From an uncultured Gammaproteobacteria bacterium (lineage in GTDB: Bacteria; Pseudomonadota; Gammaproteobacteria; Pseudomonadales; Porticoccaceae): a DNA stretch of 64,000 nucleotides. The position numbers and the translations under genes were made by a program. The notes beneath the pieces are model-generated. The model saw nothing but the letters and a program-made list of their open reading frames with translations, was not told the origin of the DNA and ran no database searches. Below, in pieces: positions 44,875 through 53,652 of this stretch. The DNA is taken from NCBI GenBank assembly GCA_913058345.1, contig CAJXQR010000006.1, positions 1 through 64,000 on the forward strand, written 5' to 3'. Every line of letters starts with the position of its first letter. The first letter of the stretch is position 1.

Positions 44875-45368
44875 CTATAACTCTCTTTAAAGGCTGCGAG
44901 TAGTAGTTAGAAGACCTAGTAGTGGATACTGAGAGTCTCCGTATTGATAACTGACAGTTTAAAGTGCCGTCGCTAATACTTCATCTGAAAATTGCTTTTT
45001 TTAAAGACGCCAGGGCCTTGAGTGTTGAGTCAAGTTTTACTCGTGCGAAACTGTTTTGCATTAGGTATTGTGGCTATCGGGGTGGGTGCACGGTGCATCC
45101 TGGCTTGGCAGTTTTACACATAATTATTGTGATCGATACACATCTATGGAAATCACTTTGAGGGGCAGACTCTCTCAAGAAATTAAGTTGGCGATCAGCC
45201 TGCTGTGGTTCTGTGTTTGGATAACGAGAAAATGACCATTAAGCACGGTGATTTTTCGAGAAACTCGCTTATAGAAATAAACAGTTTTTTAGACATAAGT
45301 GGTCGCTTTTGCGATAAAAAAATCATCGAGATAGCGTAAGCCACGCACTGGTGAAAAAGACTGGGTGC
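44875..45368. other. Intergenic region, no gene found
   Basis: I see no supported gene, terminator or mobile-element end in this 494-bp spacer. A plus frame at 44964-45161 lacks recognised content. Confidence 0.5.
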
Positions 45369-45743
45369 TCAAGTTGATTTTGCAGAGGTGGCGTGCGCGA
45401 TGATTAAGTCAAGCATTAAATCGGCAGCCCCTAAGTGGGATGCTAGATTGATAGTCGTGCTGGGGTGTTGAGTTTTACACGCACTTATAATTTGGGGGAT
45501 ATCTTCTACTACGTGTCGTCCAGAATTAAGGAAGTAGGGCAGCACAGTAATAGACGTCGCTCCATCTGAAACACATGCCGCAATACCATCGGGAATCATC
45601 GTATCGGCGAGCTCTAAAAATGCAGGCCTAACGATGAGATATTGCCCGTTACAGCTGTTTTTAAGCTCTTCAGCGAGATGAATAACTTCGTCATTGGATT
45701 GTTTTCGCCGGCTACCATGGGCAACAAGTAATAATGCTTTCAT
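45369..45743 (-). CDS. CbiX/SirB-family chelatase-like protein, 124 aa
   Basis: The N-terminus MKALLLVAHGSRRKQSNDEV carries the CbiX His in VAHGSR, and the later SITVLPYFLNSGRHVVEDIP contains the second His region typical of short CbiX/SirB chelatases. Members insert Co or Fe into sirohydrochlorin. The short length fits the one-domain class. It stands alone with no other porphyrin genes nearby, so the physiological metal is uncertain. Confidence 0.85.
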   Translation of the reverse strand: MKALLLVAHGSRRKQSNDEVIHLAEELKNSCNGQYLIVRPAFLELADTMIPDGIAACVSDGATSITVLPYFLNSGRHVVEDIPQIISACKTQHPSTTINLASHLGAADLMLDLIIAHATSAKST

Positions 45744-46034
45744 TATGTAACAGCCTCATCATAATTTTTTCCTGGCAAGGAGTAAGTGATGCCTAATGCT
45801 AAAATAGTGCTGCCAGGGACAACATGCGCATAGGTCCAACAACAAGAAAGAGGATGCCATCAGCCGCTTGTACATGACATAAAAGAACATCAACCACTTC
45901 TAAAAAGATGACCAAAACGAGTAACACAACCAATATTTATAATAGCCTTAGGAAGCGTGGCAATTAAAGTATCATGAGGTCCAATAGGTAGTTCATTGTT
46001 TTTTTTCATTACAGATCTTCGCATCAATACGGGA
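45744..46034. other. Intergenic region with short hydrophobic reading frames
   Basis: No intact gene. On the minus strand a 39-codon frame begins ATGAAAAAAAACAATGAAC near 46010. A second, offset frame has a strongly hydrophobic 37-residue stretch (VVLLVLVIFLEVVDVLLCH and more). These could be the broken pieces of a lost membrane-protein gene or a very short membrane peptide. Confidence 0.35.
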
Positions 46035-46565
46035 TTAGTTCTGCTTAACGATGATTAATCTCGATGTATCGAATCCTAGAGCTTTGGATCTTGAGATAAA
46101 CGCTTCAATCACTCCAGGACTAACGGTCGGTGCTCTTGATAACAACCATAAATAGTCTTTATCTGGGCCTGATATGAAGGCATATTGATAGCCTGCTGTA
46201 TCCAACTCAAAAACAATATACGAACCATAAAAGGGGCCAAAAAATGATACCTTTAAATGCCCTTCATCGGCGTCATTTACAAAATAAGCTTTACCTAAGG
46301 CTTCTTTCCAGGCATTTTTTTCAGCCGAAAACCCACGGTTAATAACGTTAATGCCGCCGTCATCTCTAAGGCTATAATGCGCAGTCACTTTGCTAAGCCC
46401 TCTTTCAAAAGAATGGTCTAGTCGCGCGATTTCATACCATTTTCCTAAATATCTATCAAGCTCGAAGTTGTCGACAGGTTTGACTCCCTCCGGTATGCCA
46501 ACACAGCCGGATAAGAAAAAAATAACACTACACATCATGTAAGGTATTCGATTTTTCCACAACAT
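46035..46565 (-). CDS. blc: Lipocalin lipoprotein (Blc type), 176 aa
   Basis: A signal with lipobox LSGC (MCSVIFFLSGCVGIPEGVKP) precedes the lipocalin motif LGKWYEIARLDHSFERGLSK and the second family motif (FISGPDKDYLWLLSRAPT). Known Blc binds lysophospholipids at the outer membrane. It lies 7 bp after the photolyase gene and is the last gene of a light/stress-type operon, as seen in some related bacteria. Confidence 0.9.
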   Translation of the reverse strand: MLWKNRIPYMMCSVIFFLSGCVGIPEGVKPVDNFELDRYLGKWYEIARLDHSFERGLSKVTAHYSLRDDGGINVINRGFSAEKNAWKEALGKAYFVNDADEGHLKVSFFGPFYGSYIVFELDTAGYQYAFISGPDKDYLWLLSRAPTVSPGVIEAFISRSKALGFDTSRLIIVKQN

Positions 46566-46572
46566 AAGATGC

Positions 46573-47985
46573 TTACACTCCTTTAAATGCCGAAAGCGCT
46601 CTTAATCGACCGAGCTTTAAATCGACAATGGGGCTTGGGTAATCACTCGGTTTATTCTTGGTGCTGGGTAAGTGAATCGCTGTCTCTGATAAATGTCTGA
46701 TCTCTGGTACGTATTGGCGAATAAAGGTACCCTTTGGGTCAAATCGCTTTGACTGAGTGACCGGATTAAAAATCCTAAAGTAAGGTACCGAGTCAGATCC
46801 TGTTGATGCAGACCATTGCCAGCCCCCATTGTTTGCCGACAAATCGCCGTCAATTAAATGTTGCATAAACCAACGTTCACCTAAGCGCCAGTCGATTAAT
46901 AAATGTTTCGTTAAAAACATCGCGGCTATCATTCGCAATCGATTGTGCATCCATCCCCTTGTTAAGAGTTGCCGCATGGCTGCATCAACAATGGGGATTC
47001 CGGTTTTACCGTCCTGCCATGCCGATAATTGCTCTGCATCATGCCGCCATTCAATCTGCTCTGTTTGCAGCTTCAACGGCTGATGTTTAGAAACCTGTGG
47101 AAAATCAACCAGGGTGTGTTTGTAAAACTCACGCCAGAGCAATTCGTTTTGCCAAACATGCAGGCTATCACTCATTTCACAATGCAAAGTTGCGTGCCAA
47201 CATTGAGCGACGGATAATATTCCGCTGGCTAGATAGGGGGATAGCCGACTGGTGCCGGCTAAAGAAGGAGTATCCCTGTCGGTTTTGTAATTTTGAATGG
47301 GCTGCTGACAAAATTCGCTTAGTCGAGTTAAGGCTTGTTGTTGACCGGCAGGCCAACAATTCTGTAGCTTTTTCGAAACCGTTGGCCAGGGTATGTCTGC
47401 AAGCTGACACTGCTCTTTCAATACCTCTGCTGTGTAATCGGTTGCTTTTTTTCTGGGAACGGGTGCGGGGTATAGGTCAGGCGGGGTAACAAGATGCTGC
47501 CTGGCTTGTGCTGAAAAAGGAGTGAATACTTTATAAGGTGTGCCGGTTTTTGTTCTTATGCTAGCTGCGGGTAGTAGCAACTGATCGTGATGGGATTGAT
47601 AAGTCACGCCAATGTCCTGGCATCGCTCAATCACGTTAGTATCTCTTTGGCATTCGTTAACAGCTAGCTCAGCGTTAAAGTGCACTTGATTTATAGCCCA
47701 CTGCTGGCAAATAGTGGCGATTAAATCAGGGATTTTTGGGTAGCTATCGACCTGAAAAAAATGCAACTGAATATTAAGTATAGCTAATTCTTTTTCTAGT
47801 TTGACGAGGTTGCGGCGCCAAAAGTCTAATTTCACCGCAGCATCATCATGTTGATTCCACTGCTGCGGTGTTGCTATGTATATCGCAATAACCGGCTGTG
47901 TCGATTGGCAGGCGTGGTACAGCGCTGGGTTGTCGATGGTGCGAAAATCGTTACGAAACCACACTAATGCGTTTTGTCTCGACAT
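46573..47985 (-). CDS. phrB: Deoxyribodipyrimidine photolyase (class I)
   Basis: The N-terminal photolyase domain starts ALVWFRNDFRTIDNPALYHA. The FAD domain has LLWREFYKHTLVDFPQVSKH, GIPIVDAAMRQLLTRGWMHN and GGWQWSASTGSDSVPYFRIF then FDPKGTFIRQYVPEIRHL, the class I CPD photolyase pattern. It repairs UV-induced dimers using visible light. The start overlaps the MerR gene stop (TAATG), so its synthesis is coupled to the regulator. Confidence 0.95.
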   Translation of the reverse strand: MSRQNALVWFRNDFRTIDNPALYHACQSTQPVIAIYIATPQQWNQHDDAAVKLDFWRRNLVKLEKELAILNIQLHFFQVDSYPKIPDLIATICQQWAINQVHFNAELAVNECQRDTNVIERCQDIGVTYQSHHDQLLLPAASIRTKTGTPYKVFTPFSAQARQHLVTPPDLYPAPVPRKKATDYTAEVLKEQCQLADIPWPTVSKKLQNCWPAGQQQALTRLSEFCQQPIQNYKTDRDTPSLAGTSRLSPYLASGILSVAQCWHATLHCEMSDSLHVWQNELLWREFYKHTLVDFPQVSKHQPLKLQTEQIEWRHDAEQLSAWQDGKTGIPIVDAAMRQLLTRGWMHNRLRMIAAMFLTKHLLIDWRLGERWFMQHLIDGDLSANNGGWQWSASTGSDSVPYFRIFNPVTQSKRFDPKGTFIRQYVPEIRHLSETAIHLPSTKNKPSDYPSPIVDLKLGRLRALSAFKGV

Positions 47986-48887
47986 TAGCGTTTTATTTTT
48001 TCTAGCCAGGCTTTCATCACAGCGGATTGCCAGCCGTCACTGACACTACCTCCCACACAATCGAGGTCTAAGCCGGCGAGTTCCTGCTGGTGAATATCTG
48101 ACATAGGCCCTGCACAGAGAATTTTATTTTGCCAGGTGGTGCTGAATTTAATGAGTTGATGGACTAGCTTCTGCTCTAGACGCCGATCAGCGAAGAATAT
48201 TAAGGGGCAGGCAGTCGCGCCGTTTAGTCGTGAGAGTTCCATTAAATCTTTAACAGCTTCGAGAGCCATCACTCGAATACCTGACTGTAATAACAAAGCA
48301 TGAAGCAAGGAATATTCAAGCGATGGTTTGCCGTCGCCGAGATTGATTAAGCAACAATGACTAAGCATTTGTTGTTTGCCAGCACGTAAGGCCATAATTA
48401 AGGTTTGACGTTGCCAGCTTTGTTGCCATAGCTGTTGTTCTAGTTGGTAGCCCAACGGATGCTGTTGCCAGCGCTGAATTAAGGTCATCTGTAAGGGCTG
48501 GTAGACAGACTCACAAAGTGTGATAAAGGGCGTTTCCTTGTTTAATCGGTCAAGGTGTTGATCCAGCCCCGGCTGTTTAAGCTGTTTTATCGAGGCGAGT
48601 AAACCTGCTTGTTTTGCTGCCCATTGCTCATTGGCGGGAACAATATTGTCGGGTGATTTGTCGTTGACAAGTAAAGAGGCCACTTTACTGATCGCTACGC
48701 CACGCTTAAGCCATGACAATATGTGCTGAATATCCTCAATATTCTTGCGGCTATATACGCGATGGCCTTTAGATGTTCTTTGCGGCTTGATTAATCCATA
48801 TCGCCGCTCCCATGCACGTAAAGTCACCGAGGCAACCCCCGTTTGCTGGCTGACATCACCAATAGTGTAAGTTTGTTTAGATTGCAT
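47985..48887 (-). CDS. MerR-family regulator with degenerate B12-binding-like C-terminal domain, 300 aa
   Basis: The HTH is standard: TYTIGDVSQQTGVASVTLRA, then WERRYGLIKPQRTSKGHRVY and IQHILSWLKRGVAISKVASL. The C-terminal half has the layout of CarH/LitR regulators. In those, a His in DxHxxG binds adenosylcobalamin as light sensor. Here the corresponding region (LINLGDGKPSLEYSLLHALL) has Lys at that place and no SxT motif, so B12 sensing is doubtful. It sits between a DUF523-DUF1722 gene and photolyase, and a matching operator lies upstream of the unit. Confidence 0.85.
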   Translation of the reverse strand: MQSKQTYTIGDVSQQTGVASVTLRAWERRYGLIKPQRTSKGHRVYSRKNIEDIQHILSWLKRGVAISKVASLLVNDKSPDNIVPANEQWAAKQAGLLASIKQLKQPGLDQHLDRLNKETPFITLCESVYQPLQMTLIQRWQQHPLGYQLEQQLWQQSWQRQTLIMALRAGKQQMLSHCCLINLGDGKPSLEYSLLHALLLQSGIRVMALEAVKDLMELSRLNGATACPLIFFADRRLEQKLVHQLIKFSTTWQNKILCAGPMSDIHQQELAGLDLDCVGGSVSDGWQSAVMKAWLEKIKR

Positions 48888-49821
48888 TTCGCAAACTCAA
48901 ATCGTCTGGGTAGGGTTGTAGATAGGCTTGCTTGGCAATGTAGGGATCAGGGTGATTGTTAAAGTGGTGTTTTAAAAGGGTAATAGGTACGATCAAAGGC
49001 ACTTGATGGGTACGGTATTGTTCAATAATACTGGCAAGTTCCTGTTTTTCTTTTGCAGATAACACTTTCTTTAAATATCCCTGCAAATGCATTAATACAT
49101 TTGTGTGGGTTTTACGAGTTGCCAGAATACTTAAATTCTCCATTAATAAACTAAAATAGCGCTCAGCTAAGTCATTGATAGTATGTTGGCCTGCATCGGA
49201 TAGTAGTCGTCCAAGCTCAACGTAATGCGTGGGTGCGCGTGCCATTAGGCAATATTTATAACTGGCATGAAATTCAAGAATAGCTTTATAGCTAAGCTCT
49301 TTCTTCTTCAATTGTTGCCAGTTGTGGTAAGCGAAAACTCGGGTCACAAAACTCTCTCGCAGTACGGCATCTTCTAATCGACCCGATTCTTCAACGGGTA
49401 ATAGTGGATTAGCCGCCATAACGGCTCTGGCATAAACACCGCGACCTGGATCGGCAGCAGGGTGACCACTTTCCTGAAAGACTTTGACCCGAAACACGCC
49501 GCAGCTTGGGGATTTTTGCATGAAAATGTAACCGCATAAGTCATCTAACAGTTGTGCTTTGTTCTGACTAAATGTTTTTAGCTGGTCGGTGTAATCTAAG
49601 CTGTTATCGTGAACAGCAACCACTTTTGGCTCATGTATGTCGCCGATAAGGCGGATTGGTCTTCTAGGAATCGACATGCCGCTGGAGACTTCTGGGCATT
49701 CAGGTACAAACTGAAAATAGCGCGATAAGGTGTCGGTACACAGATGAGAGTGTTTATGCCCGCCGTCAAAACGAACTTCATTACCGAGTAAACAACTACT
49801 GATCCCTACTTTTATTTTCAT
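48877..49821 (-). CDS. DUF523-DUF1722 protein (YbgA-type fusion), 314 aa
   Basis: The DUF523 part is KVGISSCLLGNEVRFDGGHK followed by FVPECPEVSSGMSIPRRPIR and MQKSPSCGVFRVKVF with conserved cysteines; the C-terminal DUF1722 part is KYCLMARAPTHYVELGRLLS through HHFNNHPDPYIAKQAYLQPY. The fusion is common next to photolyase genes in gammaproteobacteria. Function is not established; the cysteines may bind metal or sulfur. It is the first gene of the operon and overlaps the MerR gene by 11 bp. Confidence 0.9.
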   Translation of the reverse strand: MKIKVGISSCLLGNEVRFDGGHKHSHLCTDTLSRYFQFVPECPEVSSGMSIPRRPIRLIGDIHEPKVVAVHDNSLDYTDQLKTFSQNKAQLLDDLCGYIFMQKSPSCGVFRVKVFQESGHPAADPGRGVYARAVMAANPLLPVEESGRLEDAVLRESFVTRVFAYHNWQQLKKKELSYKAILEFHASYKYCLMARAPTHYVELGRLLSDAGQHTINDLAERYFSLLMENLSILATRKTHTNVLMHLQGYLKKVLSAKEKQELASIIEQYRTHQVPLIVPITLLKHHFNNHPDPYIAKQAYLQPYPDDLSLRNAI

Positions 49822-49846
49822 TATTAACGACCCTTTTTTAATCTGC

Positions 49847-49852
49847 AGTATA
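49847..49852 (-). promoter_or_regulatory. Candidate -10 box (TATACT) of the DUF523-merR-phrB operon
   Basis: On the minus strand TATACT lies 25 bp before the operon start at 49821. No consensus -35 is found at 17 bp, as expected if a MerR-type activator or antirepressor controls the promoter. Confidence 0.35.
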
Positions 49853-49871
49853 GGTTACCAATTTTGAAATA

Positions 49872-49899
49872 CCTATACAATATAATTATTTTGTATAGG
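49872..49899. promoter_or_regulatory. Palindromic operator (CCTATACAA-N10-TTGTATAGG), probable MerR/LitR-type site
   Basis: A perfect 9-bp inverted repeat spans 49872-49880 and 49891-49899. It contains TATACA-N12-TGTATA, which matches, from memory, the published LitR/PplR-type consensus T(G/A)TACA-N12-TGTA(C/T)A. It lies just upstream of the DUF523-merR-phrB operon, so the encoded MerR protein is the likely ligand. Confidence 0.7.
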
Positions 49900-50197
49900 C
49901 CTGTGGTGCTATTAACTTAACGATTAATGGGTATTGAGGTGACATGTAACTTATCGTGGAATGAGACAGTTTGCTTTGCCCGGCATCGCGGTATTCACTT
50001 GTCACGCACAAGACGCTTATGACAGCAGAAGTATGGATTGTGGTCGACAGTTGGAAGAGAAGGTGATCAAGTGGTTTGTCTGTCCCCACTCTTTTTATCC
50101 CTTAGCGGCGAGTTGATCACTGTTCAGTGACTTCTGGGTCTCTGGTACGTGCACCGCCGCGCGGAATATACATTGCCAACACCTTGTTTGGTATTGA
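49900..50197. other. Intergenic region between operons, no gene found
   Basis: About 300 bp between the operator and the end of the Do-type protease gene. A minus-strand frame (49886-50089) overlaps the operator and lacks a credible ribosome site or family. I see no terminator hairpin. Confidence 0.5.
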
Positions 50198-51559
50198 TTA
50201 ACGAATAACGATAAATAACGAAGCGCCACTGCGATTAATTTGCAACAACACCGATGATGAGTTGCTTCGTAAAGCGCGTTGAAGAGATTCGAGGTTGTAG
50301 ACCCGTTGCTTGTTAGCGCCGATGATAATATCGCCTGGGCGTAAACCGCTATAGGCTGCTTTGGAGTTGGGCGCCATATTTGCAACCTGTACTCCCTGTC
50401 CATCGGGTGTGTTGTGCAGTTGCACATCTTTAAGTAATGGGTGAAGTGTCTGCTCAGTGGCTGCAAATGCCTGGGGTTCACCAACTTTAACTTTTAGCTG
50501 GCGTGTTTTACCATTGCGCAAAATTTTAAGCTCAACCCGCTCACCCACAGCTTTCATGCCAATTTGGCTACGCAGCTGAGCTGTTGAAGTGGTTATTTTG
50601 CCATTCACTTCAAGGACGACGTCACCCGCATTCAGCCCTGCCTTCTCGGCAGGGGAGCCTTCCGCGACCTTGGTAATCAGTACGCCGCGTTGTCCGTTTT
50701 CCAGCTCAAAAGCTCGCCGTAAATCCGGCGTAATATCCTGGATCCCGACACCGATCTGCCCTCGCTTAACTTCGCCGTGACGAATAATCTGCGCCATACT
50801 GGCTTTCGCCATGTTGGCGGGGATGGCGAACCCGATACCCACATTGCCACCTGCAGGAGAAATGATAGCGGTATTGATACCGACCAGTTCGCCCCGGAGG
50901 TTGACCAGGGCTCCGCCTGAGTTCCCCGGATTAATCGATGCGTCAGTCTGGATAAAGTCTTCATAGCCTTCGATGCCGAGGCCGCTGCGGCTGAGGGCGC
51001 TAACCACGCCCGTTGTGACAGTTTGACCCAGGCCAAAGGGATTGCCGATGGCCACGACAAAATCTCCGACCTCTAACTGATTGGAATCGGCGATGGGTAT
51101 ATCCGTTAATGCGTCAGCATCGATTTCAACAATCGCAATATCTAGCTCGGGATCGGATCCCAGAAGTTTAGCCTGGTAACTCCTTCCATCAAGCAATGCC
51201 ACCTGTATTTCATCGGCGTCCTTTATGACATGGTAATTAGTCATAACCACACCTTTTTTGCTATCGACGATCACACCTGACCCGGCACTTTGCTGGCGTT
51301 TTTGTGGTTGCTCGAATTGCCGTTGATCAGGTAGATTAAAAAAATGCCGGAAAAAAGGGTCGTTTAACAGAGGGTTGTAACGATTACTTTGTGTGGAGTA
51401 AGTAGAGATATTCACGACGGCCGGATTGACACCCTTTAACATTGGCGCCAGCGACGGGAAGGCTTTGCCTTCCGCGTCGACATAGGGCAGCACAGCCAAA
51501 GAAGGCGTTGACAGGGTCAGGCATATCAGGGAGGCCAGGGTGAATAATCTCATTTTCAT
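50198..51559 (-). CDS. Do-type periplasmic serine protease (DegP/DegQ family), 453 aa
   Basis: A signal peptide (LFTLASLICLTLSTPSLAVL) precedes the trypsin-like domain with catalytic residues His110 (MTNYHVIKDADE), Asp140 (SDPELDIAIVEID) and Ser214 (INPGNSGGALVNLRGE). Two PDZ domains follow (GVLITKVAEGSPAEKAGLNA; GVQVANMAPNSKAAYSGLRP). It degrades or chaperones misfolded envelope proteins. It lies 30 bp after an Hsp20 gene and forms a proteostasis operon. The exact paralogue (DegP, DegQ or DegS-like) cannot be fixed. Confidence 0.93.
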   Translation of the reverse strand: MKMRLFTLASLICLTLSTPSLAVLPYVDAEGKAFPSLAPMLKGVNPAVVNISTYSTQSNRYNPLLNDPFFRHFFNLPDQRQFEQPQKRQQSAGSGVIVDSKKGVVMTNYHVIKDADEIQVALLDGRSYQAKLLGSDPELDIAIVEIDADALTDIPIADSNQLEVGDFVVAIGNPFGLGQTVTTGVVSALSRSGLGIEGYEDFIQTDASINPGNSGGALVNLRGELVGINTAIISPAGGNVGIGFAIPANMAKASMAQIIRHGEVKRGQIGVGIQDITPDLRRAFELENGQRGVLITKVAEGSPAEKAGLNAGDVVLEVNGKITTSTAQLRSQIGMKAVGERVELKILRNGKTRQLKVKVGEPQAFAATEQTLHPLLKDVQLHNTPDGQGVQVANMAPNSKAAYSGLRPGDIIIGANKQRVYNLESLQRALRSNSSSVLLQINRSGASLFIVIR

Positions 51560-51589
51560 CAGTGAGTCCTCGAGCTTATTTATACAGTT

Positions 51590-52186
51590 TTACAGGGATG
51601 AAATGTTAATGCGTTTGACCTCAGCCTGCGCGGTCTGGCTTCGTGGGATAACAAGTGTTAATACGCCATCTTTCAGCTTGGCCTGAATGTCATCAGCGTT
51701 GGCGTCAGTCGGCAACGATAAGGTTCGTTGAAAGGCGCCGTAGCTACGTTCAACGCTGTAAAACTGCTTACCTTGCTGCTCATTTTTTTCGTCTTTCTGA
51801 CCTCTGATAAGCAACCTATCGTCCTTGACTTCAATCGACAGGTCGTTTTCAGATAAACCGGGTACATCCAGTGTGATTTCATACTGTTGATCGTCACCCG
51901 AGACATCTAAGTGTGGACGATAAGCAGTAATGCCTCCGGTGCCGGGCCAGCTGAGTTGTGAAGGGGATAACCTTAATGACGGTATACTAAAGCCGTTAAA
52001 TGCCTCATTAAATAAACGGTCAATTTGCTCATGCAGTTGGACAATAGGATGTTGATCCCGTTGTGGCCAGTTTGATAGTGCGGTGCGCGACGCCTCGTCA
52101 CGTTGCAAGGGTATTTGTGCGGTATTATCTGCCGTGTTGTCCTCGTGTTTAAACCAGTTCCAGGGCTTAAGTTTTTCGAGATTCAT
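51590..52186 (-). CDS. Small heat-shock protein (Hsp20), 198 aa
   Basis: The alpha-crystallin domain (residues about 85-190) has DVSGDDQQYEITLDVPGLSE, DRLLIRGQKDEKNEQ and VERSYGAFQRTLSLP then LKDGVLTLVIPRS. The N-terminal 80 residues are Gln/Arg/Trp-rich and divergent. It holds unfolded proteins in a refoldable state. It lies 90 bp after a second Hsp20 gene and directly before the Do-type protease gene. Confidence 0.93.
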   Translation of the reverse strand: MNLEKLKPWNWFKHEDNTADNTAQIPLQRDEASRTALSNWPQRDQHPIVQLHEQIDRLFNEAFNGFSIPSLRLSPSQLSWPGTGGITAYRPHLDVSGDDQQYEITLDVPGLSENDLSIEVKDDRLLIRGQKDEKNEQQGKQFYSVERSYGAFQRTLSLPTDANADDIQAKLKDGVLTLVIPRSQTAQAEVKRINISSL

Positions 52187-52276
52187 CGTAAAACCTCCAA
52201 TTAATAGCTATTCTCAAGGGCGTTGAGTCGCCCGAAAACGATGATGGGCTGTGGCTTACCACAGCCCACCCAAAGA

Positions 52277-52774
52277 TTAAGCGGCCTGCGCGCTTTTATC
52301 TTTTTCTTTCTCAATATCCTTCACTTTTTCTCTATGCTCCAGCACCGTACCCGATTGGTTAATGGCGATACTTTTTGGCTTCATTGCCTCAGGAATTTCA
52401 CGAAGCAGATTAATCGTCAGTAAGCCATTGTTCAGGTCAGCATTGGTGACTTCAACATGTTCCGCTAGACTGAACTTGTGTTCAAATGTCCGATTGGCGA
52501 TCCCCAGGTGAAGGTAATTACGTGTTTCATCATCTTTGGGTTTTTCACCGCGAATGGTCAAGGTATTGTTTTCTACGTTAATACTCAGTTCGTCTTTCTC
52601 AAAACCAGCGACGGCCAGGGAAATAGCGTAGTGGTTTTCATCCAACACCTCGATATTGTAAGGCGGATAGCCGGTACTATGATCGGAGCCGCGCAGTGCC
52701 TTGTCGATCAAAGAACCCAGGCGATCATAGCCAATACTACTACGGTAGAGTGGTGTTAAATCAATTGAACTCAT
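52277..52774 (-). CDS. Small heat-shock protein, IbpA-like, 165 aa
   Basis: The beginning MSSIDLTPLYRSSIGYDRLG and NIEVLDENHYAISLAVAGFE match IbpA/IbpB-type Hsp20 proteins, with ITIRGEKPKDDE-like strands (NNTLTIRGEKPKDDETRNYL) and LAEHVEVTNADLNNGLLTIN. It probably co-operates with the neighbouring Hsp20 in aggregate binding. It is the first gene of the hsp20-hsp20-protease unit; a CTTGAAA hexamer-type -35 lies upstream. Confidence 0.93.
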   Translation of the reverse strand: MSSIDLTPLYRSSIGYDRLGSLIDKALRGSDHSTGYPPYNIEVLDENHYAISLAVAGFEKDELSINVENNTLTIRGEKPKDDETRNYLHLGIANRTFEHKFSLAEHVEVTNADLNNGLLTINLLREIPEAMKPKSIAINQSGTVLEHREKVKDIEKEKDKSAQAA

Positions 52775-53281
52775 AACAAATCCTCCGCTTGAAGCAATTT
52801 AAAATAAAGTCAATTAAAGTCGGTATACTCCACGTCGGACATATCCCGACAGATATTTAAGTAAGATTTATTTGTCTTTTTTCAAGTGATGTTTTGGAAA
52901 AAATTATTATAAAAATGAAATTTTAAATCCCGGATTTTACTTCCTCTTTACTTGACAATAGTGCGTGGTTTTAGTGTTTTGAGGAAATTTTTCGATACTC
53001 AATATTGTTTTAACGTCTCCTGGCTTTATACATTGAAACCCGAAAGAGTATAGAGTGCTGAAAGTTCTATCGGCCCATCCACCCTCTCATGCCGAAACCA
53101 GATGGAACTGGGTATGGTGGGTGCCTTGAGTGTCTGATCGCAAGCTGGACAATGGCCGCTCCGGTTTTCCCTTAGGCTCTTTTTTTGATAGAGACTGTTT
53201 CAAACTCCGGCTGGATTCAATAGAATCCTATTGGCTTCCTGGACCTGCGGCCATTGGCTGTATCGCTTGCTTGTCCCTTAT
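52775..53281. other. Intergenic region with heat-shock-type -35 element
   Basis: This 507-bp region lies upstream of the Hsp20 genes and downstream of fmdB. On the minus strand CTTGAAA (52886-52880) equals the sigma32 -35 consensus, but no CCCCAT-type -10 follows at the expected distance. A 5-bp stem (52834-52838/52846-52850) could form in the leader. No gene is supported in the rest. Confidence 0.4.
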
Positions 53282-53635
53282 TCAGTGACTGATCATCCAT
53301 GGACGCATCGACGGAAACATCTTGCTCCCGTCCGCGGTATAGATGAGCTTCGATCCACGTTTGGTATGTTGGCAGCCGCTGCCGTGCTTTAATCGATCAG
53401 AATTTTCGGCCCTGGTGTCACTTGTCGAATGCTGGGGTTCGTGTTGAGCGGCCTCGTTTCTGGCGATGGCTTGCTTTTTTTCTGGCGCCATTTTAAAGAC
53501 CTCCGGAGCCATCATGATGACACGTGGAGATAAGGTTTGGCATTGTGAGCAAGGCATTGGCCTGGCGTGGTTTTCAACGGTTTCAAGCTCGTGAAATACC
53601 CCATGTTCAGGGCATTTGTAGTCGTAAACAGGCAT
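53282..53635 (-). CDS. fmdB: FmdB-family zinc-ribbon protein of the formamidase locus, 117 aa
   Basis: The start MPVYDYKCPEHGVFHELETV and the second pair CSQCQTLSPRVIMMAPEVF give the FmdB zinc ribbon, with one Cys of the first pair replaced by His (CPEHG). The C-terminal part contains HGSGCQHTKRGSKL and a possible second metal site. In Methylophilus methylotrophus, FmdB is a putative regulator of formamide/amide genes. It follows the formamidase gene by 17 bp and closes the operon. Confidence 0.85.
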   Translation of the reverse strand: MPVYDYKCPEHGVFHELETVENHARPMPCSQCQTLSPRVIMMAPEVFKMAPEKKQAIARNEAAQHEPQHSTSDTRAENSDRLKHGSGCQHTKRGSKLIYTADGSKMFPSMRPWMISH

Positions 53636-53652
53636 GATAGCTTCCTTTGTGA

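Noticed and set aside
49886-50089. Minus-strand 67-codon frame before the DUF523 gene
   Set aside because: Its end lies in the palindromic operator and there is no ribosome site or family; regulation is a better explanation of this region.
53200-53240. Short inverted repeat GGATTC-AATA-GAATCC downstream of fmdB
   Set aside because: The 6-bp stem is not followed by a T-run in the direction of fmdB transcription, so it is not called a terminator.
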